Assembly: GCA_934196725.1 (NCBI GenBank)
Contig: CAKPWR010000006.1
Span: 1-58,689 of the forward strand
Origin: an uncultured Prevotella sp.
Lineage (GTDB): Bacteria; Bacteroidota; Bacteroidia; Bacteroidales; Bacteroidaceae
Direction of reading: 5' to 3'
Length of the DNA: 58,689 nucleotides
Position 1 is the stretch's first letter, and every line of letters starts with the position of its first letter. The position numbers and the translations under genes are program-made. Below the pieces are notes generated by a model. That model did not search any database, was not told where the DNA came from, and was given only the letters and a program-made list of their open reading frames with translations. This document shows positions 27,312 to 36,152 of the stretch, piece after piece.

Positions 27312-30300
27312 TTATTTAAATGCATCCTTCACTACGAGTTTGCCGAGCGTATCACGCTGACCAGCCAACTTTCCGTCAACCCATACCTGCAAGCCCTTGC
27401 CCACATGATAGCGGGAACCGTCCTGGTCGTAGAGAATGGTGAGGTCGTGACCATGATAACGCACCTTGTCGAGACAGAAGTACTGCCATTTGCCGGCTGG
27501 AATGATAGGACGCACCTCGATGGTCTGATCGGCACGAGGACGGAGACCCACGATGCCGGTGATGATGAGATCGCAAAAGGTAGAATGGTTGTAATATCTG
27601 CTGCGTTCCTGATCGCCCTTCAGCCAGTAACCGGTAGTTTCATCAAGATACTCACCGATGTAAGGTTTTCCACGCATGCTCTGACTCTGCACATACTTCT
27701 CCATCTCGTTGAAGTAAAGGCTGTCCATATCGAGACTACCCTTTGAAGAAGCTGCGAGGGCAGATGGCTTCACCTGATAATTGTTGATGAAATTCGCCAT
27801 CGCTGTCAGGGTCTGGGCGGTAGCGAAAGGCCAGATGGCACCATCCCACTCACACTTTCCCACTCCATGAGAGCGGAACTGCGGATGGCGGCGCTCTGCG
27901 GTGGTTTGTCCGTAAGGAGCAGAGAAGCCCTTGCTGTCTGCTGCCTGCTTCCAAGCCTCAGCAAACTTCGCATCATCGGCAGGAAGATTAAAATACCAAG
28001 GTAGGAAACCGATAGCCTCGCGCACCTTTGCCGATACAGCAGCATCGCCACTAGGCTGGTAACTTCTCTTCTTGGCTACCTCCTTCGCCTCACCGGCATT
28101 CGGCTTATACACCTCGAAGAACTGATGGTCGGCATCCCAGAGCTGGGTTTCTACCAGATGCTTCAGAGTATCTGCCTTAGCCTCATACTTCCTAGCCAAG
28201 TCCTGATAGCCGATGATCTTTGCCATCTGGGCGATACCCATTGCATTGCCATACATATAACTGTTGATGCTAGGACGGGCATTCTTTTCTCTTCTGCCGC
28301 CACTGATGGTCTCTTCCATCGCATCACGCACATCATACTGCCAGTAGAGTCCGTTGCTCCAGCGGTGGTCATCCCACAGTTTATACTCCTTGTCCAGGTC
28401 GTTCACCAACGACTTAAACTCCTTCCGGTTACCGTCTACGAGATAGCGCTCCCAGATTGAAGCAGGCATCCAACTGCTATAGAAATTGATCTTAGCCATC
28501 GGCTTACCATCGTTGCCATGATACCAGGTATTCAAGATGCCGTCGAGATACTTCCCATCACGAATCCAGCGACTCTCGTGGATATGATGCCCCACTCCAG
28601 AGGCAATGAGATTATACTTGTCGGCATAACTGCGAGGCACGAGAAACTCGGTCATCGCATAGCCTACAGGTGTATTTTCGATATGCTTGCGGAGCGTCCA
28701 CCAGCGGAAATAATACATTTCCTCAAAGTTGCGCTGCGGGCAGTCGAAGAGGGGCACATTCTGCTTCATCCAGTCCCATGCCTGCGCATTCGGGATGGCA
28801 GAAGTATGGAGAACCTCCGGCTCCATTGCATTGAAATCGTCTACATAATGCTTGTAATCTGCGGTCTTGAGCACAGCCGAACCGGCATCAGCATCCAGAC
28901 TCACGGTCTTGACATGAGCGATGCGGTAGAGGGCGGTGGTATCGGTATCACCCGCATGCTCCAAGGTACCAAACCAGTCGGCAGGGGTGTCGATGGTCGG
29001 GAAGGTACGGAGATCGCCGGTACGGAAACGGATGCGCTCTATCTGATGCACAGGTGCGTAGAAGATGCGCTTGGTACTCTTGCTCTGCAATGCCTTGCCC
29101 TCTGTATCGAGGGTGCTCACAGTGAGGTTGAGCTGGCGGTGCTGGGTATCCAATGTTGCCTCGAAACGATAGGTCTGGTCAGCCTGATAAGGCATCACAT
29201 TGCCATATCTCGCTCCGTTCTTCACACGTATCATTCCTTCTTTGTTCAGTTCGATGCGAGTGCAGGCGATGCCCTTCTCATCGAGGAATTCAATCTGCAG
29301 GGAACCGTTGCGGGTCTGTGCTGCCTGTACATCGAAGGATGCCTTCAGATAGGAAGATGCTGGTATCTTGCGCTCTACACAGGCATAGTCAAACGGATCT
29401 TCATCCTTCAGTTCGAGCCACTCCTGACGGAGTGAAACCGGTGCCATCAGCGGAGAATAGATATTCCAGGTCTTGAGGTCGCCGAGTTTCTGATACTGGG
29501 CGAAATCATCATCGGCATGGGCAGTAGCCACGGTCTTGACCGGAACGGGTACATGCGCCACCCAGATATCTTCCTTGTTCATGGAATAGCTCACCCACAT
29601 ATCAGAATCCTTAGGAACGCCATTGCCTTCCTGGATGCCACGGACATACTGCGGACCACGACTCTTATAGTTGCCACCGTATCTCATCGGTGGTACTTCG
29701 CCACAAATCAGATTCAGCGTTTTATATTCCAATCCGTCACCACTCAGCGAGATGCCCAGCGGCCAGCGGTATTCAGACGGATTGTAGATGGTGGCATAGG
29801 TACCATCACTCAACCGCTGTCCCCAGATTTTGGCATTGCTGTTGACAAATCCCAGGGCACGGTTGGTAGTGGTATAGGTGTTGCCGCCATCCAAACTCAA
29901 CGAGGTGAGGGCATGTTTCCACAGACTGGCTATTCTGCCATCCGGCAGGGTATAGTCGCAATAAGCCTTGTAACCATTGTTGACAGGTATCAGCTTTTCG
30001 CCTCTATCTGCCTCTTCCACCCATTGCATGCGGTAACGTGGGTTGGCAAGGATTTCCTCGCAAGCCGCTCTTACCGCCTTGGATGCTTTCTTATAATTAG
30101 GATAAGCGGTATTCTTCTCATTGAATCCGTGATTGTAATAGATGAAATAGATAGGTCCGAGCGAACCATCTTTCTTCACCTCTCTCACCACACGTCCGAT
30201 GCCGTTGCCATCGTTCGGATCGTCCTTTCTGTCCAATGCCACACCATAGTTCCCTGTAGCCAGGAGGATGCCGCCCTTGGATACATACCAACCCACACGC

Positions 30301-31634
30301 TGGTGCATGATTGCCTTCAGCGGTTTCTGCTTGTAGGCATCAGGATATTGCAGTTCCGGTTTCGGCTGGTAATTCGCCTTCTTGAAACTGGCTGGCACAT
30401 CATATTCAGGAAAGAGAATCTGTGGCTGGCTCCAGTTGTATCCGTCCTCAGAAACCTGCATCAGGGTTCTCGATGGGGGTACATGCTCCTCGGCAGGATC
30501 GCTCAGGAAATGCATGTAGAACTTGCCATTCCAATACGCCATCATCGGCTGGTGGTTATAGGTCCAACCATCACCATTTGCCTGGGAAGGATGCTCGCGG
30601 TTGGCACGGAGCGTCTGGATATTATGGACTCCTACCACTGGCGACAAGGCTCCGTCATGACGCGACGGATCTGCCATCGTGGTTCCGGTATAGTGGATGC
30701 GGTCCTGTTCGAGCAAAGCCTTCACGATGCGTTCCGGAGCACGGAAGATGGTGCCGTGCTTGTGGTTCTTCGGCACACTCACCTGCTGACTCACATCGGT
30801 GAAATGGATGAAATCCTTCGTGAAATGAGCACCGAAATCGAAGAGGCGGTAACGATCGTAATAAATGAGATAACCATTGCCCAGCGGACTGTTCTTAGGC
30901 AGTTTGACGGTGGTTGGTCCTTCCATGAAATTGCCGGTGAACGGTTCAGAAGCCTTGCTCCACGGTCCCATCGGGTTCTTGGCAAAAGCCACCTTGATAT
31001 TGCGGGCATTGCGGGTATTATCCTTCAATACCATCACATAATCGTTCTTACCACGCTTCAGCAGAGTGGCATCTATGCAACTGAATCCCGGATCTATCAG
31101 GAGCTTGCCCTTGGTCCATGTCTTAAAATCCTTGGTTACGGAATAGTAGAGACGGTGATTGTTCTTCTCGTCTTCGATACCCAGGGCGAAGTGCTGGCTA
31201 GGCACACACGATGCCCATACCACCATTGCCTGCTGGCGGTCTTCATCCCAGAAGAGTTCCGGTGCCCATACGTTCACCGTGGTAGGATCGTCCATCACCT
31301 CGATGAATTTCGGTTCGCTCCAATGCATCAGGTCGCGACTCTCGGCATAACCGAAGCCACGGTCGCCCCGCCAGCTGCTGGTCCATACCAGATGGAACAC
31401 ACCGTCTGGGGTACGGATGATGGAAGGGTCGCGCATCACTTTCTGCTTGCCTACCTTAGGAGCCAGGAAGGTGCCCGGAATACTGTCCCAGTGGACGGCA
31501 TCCCTACTATAGATGAACCGCAAACCGTCGGTTGCAGGCTCATGGAATGAGGTTGATACATAAAAATCCTGTGCCTGAACTAGGATGGTAGAAGCCAACA
31601 GGCACAAGAGCATCAGCAGTTTATTCTTTATCAT
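27312..31634 (-). CDS. GH43-GH143-GH142 three-enzyme fusion (RG-II chains D and E)
   Basis: A 1440-residue secreted protein (signal peptide 1-22, STILVQAQ). Residues 23-305 are a GH43 propeller with the full catalytic triad Asp69 (RDPS), Asp188 (CIDATLL) and Glu238 (FMEGP). Residues about 310-700 are a second propeller matching the N-terminal GH143 half of B. thetaiotaomicron BT1020 (DHA hydrolase). Residues about 720-915 are a beta-sandwich. Residues about 930-1420 are an (alpha/alpha)6 domain matching GH142 (beta-L-arabinofuranosidase; VGHHIHESRWIRDGKY). RG-II chain D is beta-L-Araf-1,5-DHA, so GH142 and GH143 would act in sequence; the GH43 probably removes alpha-L-Araf. The start is at 31634; an ATG 35 codons upstream precedes the promoter motif and is rejected. 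First gene of its operon. Confidence 0.85.
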   Translation of the reverse strand: MIKNKLLMLLCLLASTILVQAQDFYVSTSFHEPATDGLRFIYSRDAVHWDSIPGTFLAPKVGKQKVMRDPSIIRTPDGVFHLVWTSSWRGDRGFGYAESRDLMHWSEPKFIEVMDDPTTVNVWAPELFWDEDRQQAMVVWASCVPSQHFALGIEDEKNNHRLYYSVTKDFKTWTKGKLLIDPGFSCIDATLLKRGKNDYVMVLKDNTRNARNIKVAFAKNPMGPWSKASEPFTGNFMEGPTTVKLPKNSPLGNGYLIYYDRYRLFDFGAHFTKDFIHFTDVSQQVSVPKNHKHGTIFRAPERIVKALLEQDRIHYTGTTMADPSRHDGALSPVVGVHNIQTLRANREHPSQANGDGWTYNHQPMMAYWNGKFYMHFLSDPAEEHVPPSRTLMQVSEDGYNWSQPQILFPEYDVPASFKKANYQPKPELQYPDAYKQKPLKAIMHQRVGWYVSKGGILLATGNYGVALDRKDDPNDGNGIGRVVREVKKDGSLGPIYFIYYNHGFNEKNTAYPNYKKASKAVRAACEEILANPRYRMQWVEEADRGEKLIPVNNGYKAYCDYTLPDGRIASLWKHALTSLSLDGGNTYTTTNRALGFVNSNAKIWGQRLSDGTYATIYNPSEYRWPLGISLSGDGLEYKTLNLICGEVPPMRYGGNYKSRGPQYVRGIQEGNGVPKDSDMWVSYSMNKEDIWVAHVPVPVKTVATAHADDDFAQYQKLGDLKTWNIYSPLMAPVSLRQEWLELKDEDPFDYACVERKIPASSYLKASFDVQAAQTRNGSLQIEFLDEKGIACTRIELNKEGMIRVKNGARYGNVMPYQADQTYRFEATLDTQHRQLNLTVSTLDTEGKALQSKSTKRIFYAPVHQIERIRFRTGDLRTFPTIDTPADWFGTLEHAGDTDTTALYRIAHVKTVSLDADAGSAVLKTADYKHYVDDFNAMEPEVLHTSAIPNAQAWDWMKQNVPLFDCPQRNFEEMYYFRWWTLRKHIENTPVGYAMTEFLVPRSYADKYNLIASGVGHHIHESRWIRDGKYLDGILNTWYHGNDGKPMAKINFYSSWMPASIWERYLVDGNRKEFKSLVNDLDKEYKLWDDHRWSNGLYWQYDVRDAMEETISGGRREKNARPSINSYMYGNAMGIAQMAKIIGYQDLARKYEAKADTLKHLVETQLWDADHQFFEVYKPNAGEAKEVAKKRSYQPSGDAAVSAKVREAIGFLPWYFNLPADDAKFAEAWKQAADSKGFSAPYGQTTAERRHPQFRSHGVGKCEWDGAIWPFATAQTLTAMANFINNYQVKPSALAASSKGSLDMDSLYFNEMEKYVQSQSMRGKPYIGEYLDETTGYWLKGDQERSRYYNHSTFCDLIITGIVGLRPRADQTIEVRPIIPAGKWQYFCLDKVRYHGHDLTILYDQDGSRYHVGKGLQVWVDGKLAGQRDTLGKLVVKDAFK

Positions 31635-31682
31635 TGTTCTAGCTTTTGTTTCGTTATTATTTATATGATTATTCCTTATATG

Positions 31683-31712
31683 ATAAAGACGCAGAAAGCC
31701 CGGTTTTGTAAC
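31683..31712 (-). promoter_or_regulatory. ECF-like promoter of the GH43-GH143-GH142/GH78/esterase operon
   Basis: GTTACAAAA (31712-31704), 12 nt, CGTCTTTAT (31691-31683) on the minus strand: the best match of the set, about 50 nt before the start codon. Confidence 0.68.
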
Positions 31713-31762
31713 GTCATTATAAAAAAATAAGTTAAACATTTGGTTGTTTTGTCATAAAATAG

Positions 31763-31770
31763 TAATTTTG
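31763..31770 (+). promoter_or_regulatory. -7 element of recG
   Basis: TAATTTTG matches TAnnTTTG and ends only 7 nt before the recG ATG at 31778, so the transcript would have little or no leader. Confidence 0.55.
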
Positions 31771-31777
31771 CAACAAT

Positions 31778-33874
31778 ATGAGTAGTATTTTAGACCAAGA
31801 CATCATGTACCTGCCTGGCGTAGGTCCCAAAAAGAAAGAGATACTGAGCAAGGAGCTCGGCATCAATTCTTACGGTGACTTACTGGAATACTATCCCTAT
31901 AAATACGTAGACCGCTCCAAGGTCTACCATATCAGTGAACTCACCTCTGATATGCCTTACGTACAGATAAAAGGAAAAATTCTGAGCTACGAAGAGATAG
32001 ATACCGGCAAACGCAACAAAATGCTGGTGGCGCATTTCTCCGATGGCTACGGCGTGGTAGACCTCACCTGGTTCCGTGGTGCACAATACATCATGAAAAC
32101 CTATAAGGTGGGCACGGAATACCTCGTCTTCGGAAAACCAACCGTCTTCAACGGCCGCTACCAGTTTACCCATCCCGACATGGACGATGCCACCAACCTG
32201 CAGATTTCCGAAATGGGCATGCAGCCTTATTACGGCACCACCGAGAAGATGAAGAAGTATGGCTTCACATCACGCACCATCGAGAAGATTACGAAGGAAC
32301 TGGTACGCATCCTTCCACCCCTGCCCGAGACATTGCCTGCCAGCATTGTAGACCGGCTGCACCTCGTATCTCACGATGCCGCCTTTCGCATGATTCATTA
32401 TCCCCACTCTCATCAGGAGATGCAGAAGGCTCAGGTAAGATTGAAATTCGAGGAACTCTTCTACGTGCAGCTCAACATCCTGAGATATGCCAGCGACCAG
32501 CGCCGCAAATACCGGGGCTATGTCTTCAACCGCATCGCCGATATCTTCAACGGCTTCTATGCCGATCATCTGCCTTTCGAACTGACGGGAGCACAGAAAC
32601 GAGTGATGCACGAAATTAGAGCTGATATGTGCAGCGGCAGACAGATGAACCGCCTCCTGCAGGGCGATGTAGGATCGGGCAAGACGCTCGTGGCTCTCAT
32701 GACCATGCTCATCGCCCTGGACAACGGCTATCAGGCATGTATGATGGCTCCTACGGAAATCCTTGCTGAGCAGCATCTGCAGACCATCCGCTCTTTCCTG
32801 AAGGGCATGGATATCCGGGTAGAACTGCTGACAGGCATCGTGAAAGGAAAGAAAAGAGAGAAGATTCTTTCCGACCTCACTACCGGTGATATCCAGATTC
32901 TCGTGGGCACTCATGCGGTACTGGAAGACCCCGTGGTATTCCAGCGACTGGGCATTGCCGTCATCGACGAGCAGCACCGCTTTGGTGTGGCACAGAGAGC
33001 AAAATTGTGGAACAAGAGCGAGAATCCACCGCATATCCTCGTGATGACCGCCACTCCTATTCCACGTACCCTCGCCATGACCATCTATGGCGACCTGGAA
33101 GTGAGCATCATCGACGAACTGCCACCGGGCAGAAAGCCGATACAGACCCTGCATAAGTTTGATACCCAGCTCACCAGCCTCTATCAGAGCATCCGCCGAC
33201 AAATCAATCTCGGCAGACAGGTATATATCGTCTTCCCGCTCATCAAGGAGAGTGAAAAAAGCGACCTGAAGAATCTGGAAGAGGGCTACGAGACGCTGAA
33301 ACAGGCGTTTCCGGAATTCAAGCTGAGCAAGATCCATGGCAAGATGAAATCTGCCGAAAAGGAAGAGGAGATGGAGCTTTTCGTGAAGGGCGAGACGCAG
33401 ATTCTCGTTGCCACCACCGTGATAGAGGTGGGCGTGAACGTGCCGAATGCCTCGGTGATGGTGATATTGGATGCCCAGCGCTTCGGTCTCTCCCAGCTGC
33501 ATCAGTTGCGAGGCCGCGTAGGAAGAGGATGCGACCAGAGTTACTGTATCCTCGTTACCAACTACAAACTTTCCGAGGAGACACGCAAGCGCATCGACAT
33601 CATGTGTGATACCAACGACGGTTTCCGCATCGCTGAAGCCGACTTGAAGCTCCGTGGTCCCGGTGACCTGGAAGGCACGCAGCAGAGCGGCATGGCATTC
33701 GACCTGAAGATAGCGAATATCGCCAGAGACGGTCAGTTGGTTCAGCTGGCACGCAATGAAGCTCAGGAAATCATCGACAATGACCCACAATGCAACGCCC
33801 CTCAGAATGCCCTGCTCTGGAACCGACTCAGAGAATTGAAGAAGACCAATATCAACTGGGCTGCTATCAGCTAA
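31778..33874 (+). CDS. recG: ATP-dependent DNA helicase RecG
   Basis: A 698-residue protein of normal RecG length. The N-terminal wedge/OB region includes YLPGVGPKKKEIL and the QxTHPD-like FTHPDM. The helicase core follows with Walker A GDVGSGKT, DEQH box (VIDEQHRFGV), TATPIPRTLAMT, and the motif VI region LHQLRGRVGRG. RecG remodels stalled replication forks and Holliday junctions in the cytoplasm. The start MSSILDQDIMYLPGVGP agrees with the usual RecG N-terminus. It is divergent from the RG-II locus (143 nt between start codons). Confidence 0.96.
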   Translation: MSSILDQDIMYLPGVGPKKKEILSKELGINSYGDLLEYYPYKYVDRSKVYHISELTSDMPYVQIKGKILSYEEIDTGKRNKMLVAHFSDGYGVVDLTWFRGAQYIMKTYKVGTEYLVFGKPTVFNGRYQFTHPDMDDATNLQISEMGMQPYYGTTEKMKKYGFTSRTIEKITKELVRILPPLPETLPASIVDRLHLVSHDAAFRMIHYPHSHQEMQKAQVRLKFEELFYVQLNILRYASDQRRKYRGYVFNRIADIFNGFYADHLPFELTGAQKRVMHEIRADMCSGRQMNRLLQGDVGSGKTLVALMTMLIALDNGYQACMMAPTEILAEQHLQTIRSFLKGMDIRVELLTGIVKGKKREKILSDLTTGDIQILVGTHAVLEDPVVFQRLGIAVIDEQHRFGVAQRAKLWNKSENPPHILVMTATPIPRTLAMTIYGDLEVSIIDELPPGRKPIQTLHKFDTQLTSLYQSIRRQINLGRQVYIVFPLIKESEKSDLKNLEEGYETLKQAFPEFKLSKIHGKMKSAEKEEEMELFVKGETQILVATTVIEVGVNVPNASVMVILDAQRFGLSQLHQLRGRVGRGCDQSYCILVTNYKLSEETRKRIDIMCDTNDGFRIAEADLKLRGPGDLEGTQQSGMAFDLKIANIARDGQLVQLARNEAQEIIDNDPQCNAPQNALLWNRLRELKKTNINWAAIS

Positions 33875-34257
33875 GGAAAAGAACGAAGGATTTGTAAAGA
33901 ATAACAACTGAAGGATAATTCTGAAAAACTGAAGGATGTGAAGGATTAGTCACAAAAAAGGGACTGAATGCTGAAACTAAAGAAACACATATATATACAG
34001 CGTAAAGCAAAAAAGATGAAATTATATGATTATCAGGTAATTGCAGTATATTTAGTCAAATGTTAAAATGCAGTTTTTGATATGATATTATTATTTTGAA
34101 AAACTGCCTTCAGTCCTTCAGTCCACCTTCCTGTCCATTCTCTTTACTTTTTAACCCTATTTTAACACTCCTCCAAACCTTGCCTTCAGTACCTTCAGTT
34201 TTCGTGTCTTATTTTTTTATTCGCCTCTTTTTTTTCAAAGAATCAAGATTTTTCGAT

Positions 34258-34362
34258 ACACTATTATTTTATCTTACTGAAATAAAATATTATTCTACTG
34301 AGATATTATTTTATCTCTCAGAGATATTTTCCTAACTTACTGAGATATTTTCCTAATCTAAT
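34258..34362. repeat. Five degenerate 21-bp tandem units
   Basis: Units start at 34258, 34279, 34300, 34321 and 34342. The last three share GAGATATT plus a T-rich middle; units 1 and 3 share ATTATTTTATCT. CTTACT or similar ends several units. Confidence 0.7.
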
Positions 34363-34435
34363 AACCACTTCAGAAAAAGCCCCATAGAAAACAAAGAAAT
34401 TCCTGAAAAAGCTTGCTGATTTGAAAATAAAGTCG

Positions 34436-34443
34436 TAATTTTG
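34436..34443 (+). promoter_or_regulatory. -7 element of the 110-residue gene
   Basis: TAATTTTG matches TAnnTTTG; a TTG at 34413 stands at roughly the -33 distance. The start codon is 50 nt downstream. Confidence 0.55.
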
Positions 34444-34492
34444 CGATAACAACAACAAGATTTAAAAAAGATTTAAATAAAAAAGGAAGAAT

Positions 34493-34825
34493 ATGGATAG
34501 AAGAAGAAAACCAGCCATCAGAGAACCTCGTCCGGAACTCACCATGGACGAGATGCGCGCTATCTTATCGGAATTGAAAGAAATAGAAAGCGTAACGGGC
34601 ATCAGATACATTAAATTACATGTAACCGCCAAAATGATTATCGGCATCCGGGAATCATCGGGCAAGGAATTCACCATCAACCTGGATGACCTGTTCCGAG
34701 CCTATCAGGAATGCCTCAGATTTACCAGTCCGGAGGTAAAAAAGTATATTTTCATGGGACATTCCCCTGCCGTGGCATTGCTCAGAATCCTGCAAAAGCA
34801 TGAAAACGAGCAGATTGACAATTAA
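34493..34825 (+). CDS. Conserved small cytoplasmic protein of unknown function
   Basis: A 110-residue protein, no signal peptide or membrane segment. It starts with a basic tail (MDRRRKPAIREPRP), then an alpha helix (TMDEMRAILSELKEIESVTG), a beta-rich middle (IRYIKLHVTAKMIIGIRESSGKEFTINLDDLFRAYQE) and a helical end (SPAVALLRILQKHE). I do not recognise a named family. The tidy codon use and own promoter argue that it is a real gene. It stands alone between recG and the M23 peptidase gene. Confidence 0.75.
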   Translation: MDRRRKPAIREPRPELTMDEMRAILSELKEIESVTGIRYIKLHVTAKMIIGIRESSGKEFTINLDDLFRAYQECLRFTSPEVKKYIFMGHSPAVALLRILQKHENEQIDN

Positions 34826-34901
34826 TTGCACCGAACCTTCATAACAAACGTTAAAAACTAGATTATCACGTTAAATATCGGGGAGTTGGCGTTAACAACC
34901 A

Positions 34902-34931
34902 TTGTTTTTCGAGATATTTTTGTTATATTTG
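34902..34931 (+). promoter_or_regulatory. Promoter of the M23/LysM peptidase gene
   Basis: TTG at 34902-34904 and TATATTTG at 34924-34931 are 19 nt apart, a good Bacteroidota -33/-7 pair. The resulting leader is about 110 nt long. Confidence 0.65.
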
Positions 34932-34983
34932 CAACGTCTATATAACAAAATCGCAGATTAGGGTACTTGCCCTAGTGGTTTTT

Positions 34984-35008
34984 GCAGAATTTGGATTATG
35001 GATTCTGC
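34984..35008 (+). promoter_or_regulatory. Hairpin in the long leader of the M23/LysM gene
   Basis: GCAGAAT (34984-34990) pairs with ATTCTGC (35002-35008). A smaller AGGG/CCCT hairpin lies just upstream (around 34959-34974). No known riboswitch was recognised. Confidence 0.4.
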
Positions 35009-35050
35009 GCTTATTGACATGGACCTAAAAAAGAAAATAGAAAAAGTAGT

Positions 35051-35998
35051 ATGAGTTTTAAAAAAAGAATGAAAAAAATTTCGGTCGTTGCCTTGTTGGC
35101 GTTAACAGCTGTTCCCGTTTGCGGACAGGATCTGTTAGCAAGACAAGCTCCAGTAGACCACAGAATGAAAGCGCTTGACACGCTTGCTGTCTCGCACTAT
35201 CGACTAGTGGAAGATAGAGAAAATCCTGCAGCTGAACTGTACGAGGACTTCTCTAACAAGTATGCCCATAAGGCAACAAAATTGCCAGAGCACTTCCGTA
35301 TTGACCTTCGTCATTTCTGCATGCCAACTCCTAGTCGCGTTGTCACAAGTAACTTCGGTTACCGTGCTAGCTTTGGCCGCCAACATAAAGGTATGGACAT
35401 CAAGGTTTATATTGGCGACTCAATCCGCTCAGCCTTTTCAGGCAGAGTTCGCATCGTAAGATATGAAGGTGGTGGTTACGGTAAGTACATCGTTATTCGT
35501 CACAACAATGGCTTGGAGACCATTTATGGTCACCTCTCAAAGCAGCTCGTTACTGAGGGCGAAGAGGTAAGAGCAGGAGATGTAATCGGCTTGGGTGGTA
35601 ACACTGGTCGAAGCACAGGTTCTCACCTCCATTTCGAAACCCGTCTCTGTGGCGTGGCTCTGAACCCGGCACTCTTCTTCGATTTCCGCAACCAGGACGT
35701 TACTGGCGACTTCTATAATTTCAATCGCGATACCTACGAGAGCGAATATGCAGAGGCTAACGCAGCACGTGGCAAGATTGGAAACGGCGGATATACCAAG
35801 GAGCAGGTAAACGGTGGAGAGGTTGGCAGATATACAGCCAGTCCATCAGGAGAAAAGCTCTATCACAAGGTTAAGTATGGTGAAACGCTCATGAGCATCG
35901 CAGAGAAACGCGGTGTAAGCGTAGAGCAGATTTGCCGACTCAACGGTTACAAGAAGGATAAGAAGCTGTCACCAGGACAGATTATCCGCTACTCTTAA
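35051..35998 (+). CDS. M23 peptidase with C-terminal LysM (peptidoglycan endopeptidase)
   Basis: A 315-residue exported protein (signal peptide about 1-25, ending PVCGQ). An M23/LytM metallopeptidase domain occupies about 95-220, with zinc-site motifs HKGMD and HLHFET, so it should be active rather than a degenerate activator. A LysM repeat (about 270-313, YHKVKYGETLMSIAEKRGVS) binds peptidoglycan. The likely role is cutting peptide crosslinks in the periplasm during growth or division. It is monocistronic, with a long structured leader and a strong hairpin terminator shared with rseP. Confidence 0.9.
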   Translation: MSFKKRMKKISVVALLALTAVPVCGQDLLARQAPVDHRMKALDTLAVSHYRLVEDRENPAAELYEDFSNKYAHKATKLPEHFRIDLRHFCMPTPSRVVTSNFGYRASFGRQHKGMDIKVYIGDSIRSAFSGRVRIVRYEGGGYGKYIVIRHNNGLETIYGHLSKQLVTEGEEVRAGDVIGLGGNTGRSTGSHLHFETRLCGVALNPALFFDFRNQDVTGDFYNFNRDTYESEYAEANAARGKIGNGGYTKEQVNGGEVGRYTASPSGEKLYHKVKYGETLMSIAEKRGVSVEQICRLNGYKKDKKLSPGQIIRYS

Positions 35999-36084
35999 TT
36001 AGGAAAACTACGAAACACGAAATACAATTAATAGCAAACCTAATTTAAAATTAACAAAAACCGATTTATATAAATGCAAACAAA

Positions 36085-36114
36085 AAGGTCGCTACCGTCA
36101 TGGCAGCGACCTTT
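36085..36114. terminator. Bidirectional terminator between the M23/LysM gene and rseP
   Basis: AAAGGTCGCT (36085-36094) pairs with AGCGACCTTT (36105-36114) with T-rich sequence on both outer sides. Confidence 0.85.
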
Positions 36115-36152
36115 ATTTTTCTATATTTTATCCACCTTATTATATAAGGCAA

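Larger units (their letters stand above)
33875..34492. other. Gene-free 620 bp behind recG
   Basis: No coding sequence is supported. It is AT-rich and contains repeated ACTGAAGGAT words (33907, 33928) and, further on, the complementary CTTCAGT words (34108, 34116 and 34191 areas), a T-rich tract, a 21-bp periodic array at 34258-34362, and the promoter of the next gene. No clear intrinsic terminator for recG was seen. Confidence 0.6.

Noticed and set aside
31635..31739. Upstream start for the GH43-GH143-GH142 gene (ATG at 31739)
   Set aside because: It lies upstream of the ECF-like promoter and puts 35 non-signal residues before a perfect signal peptide.
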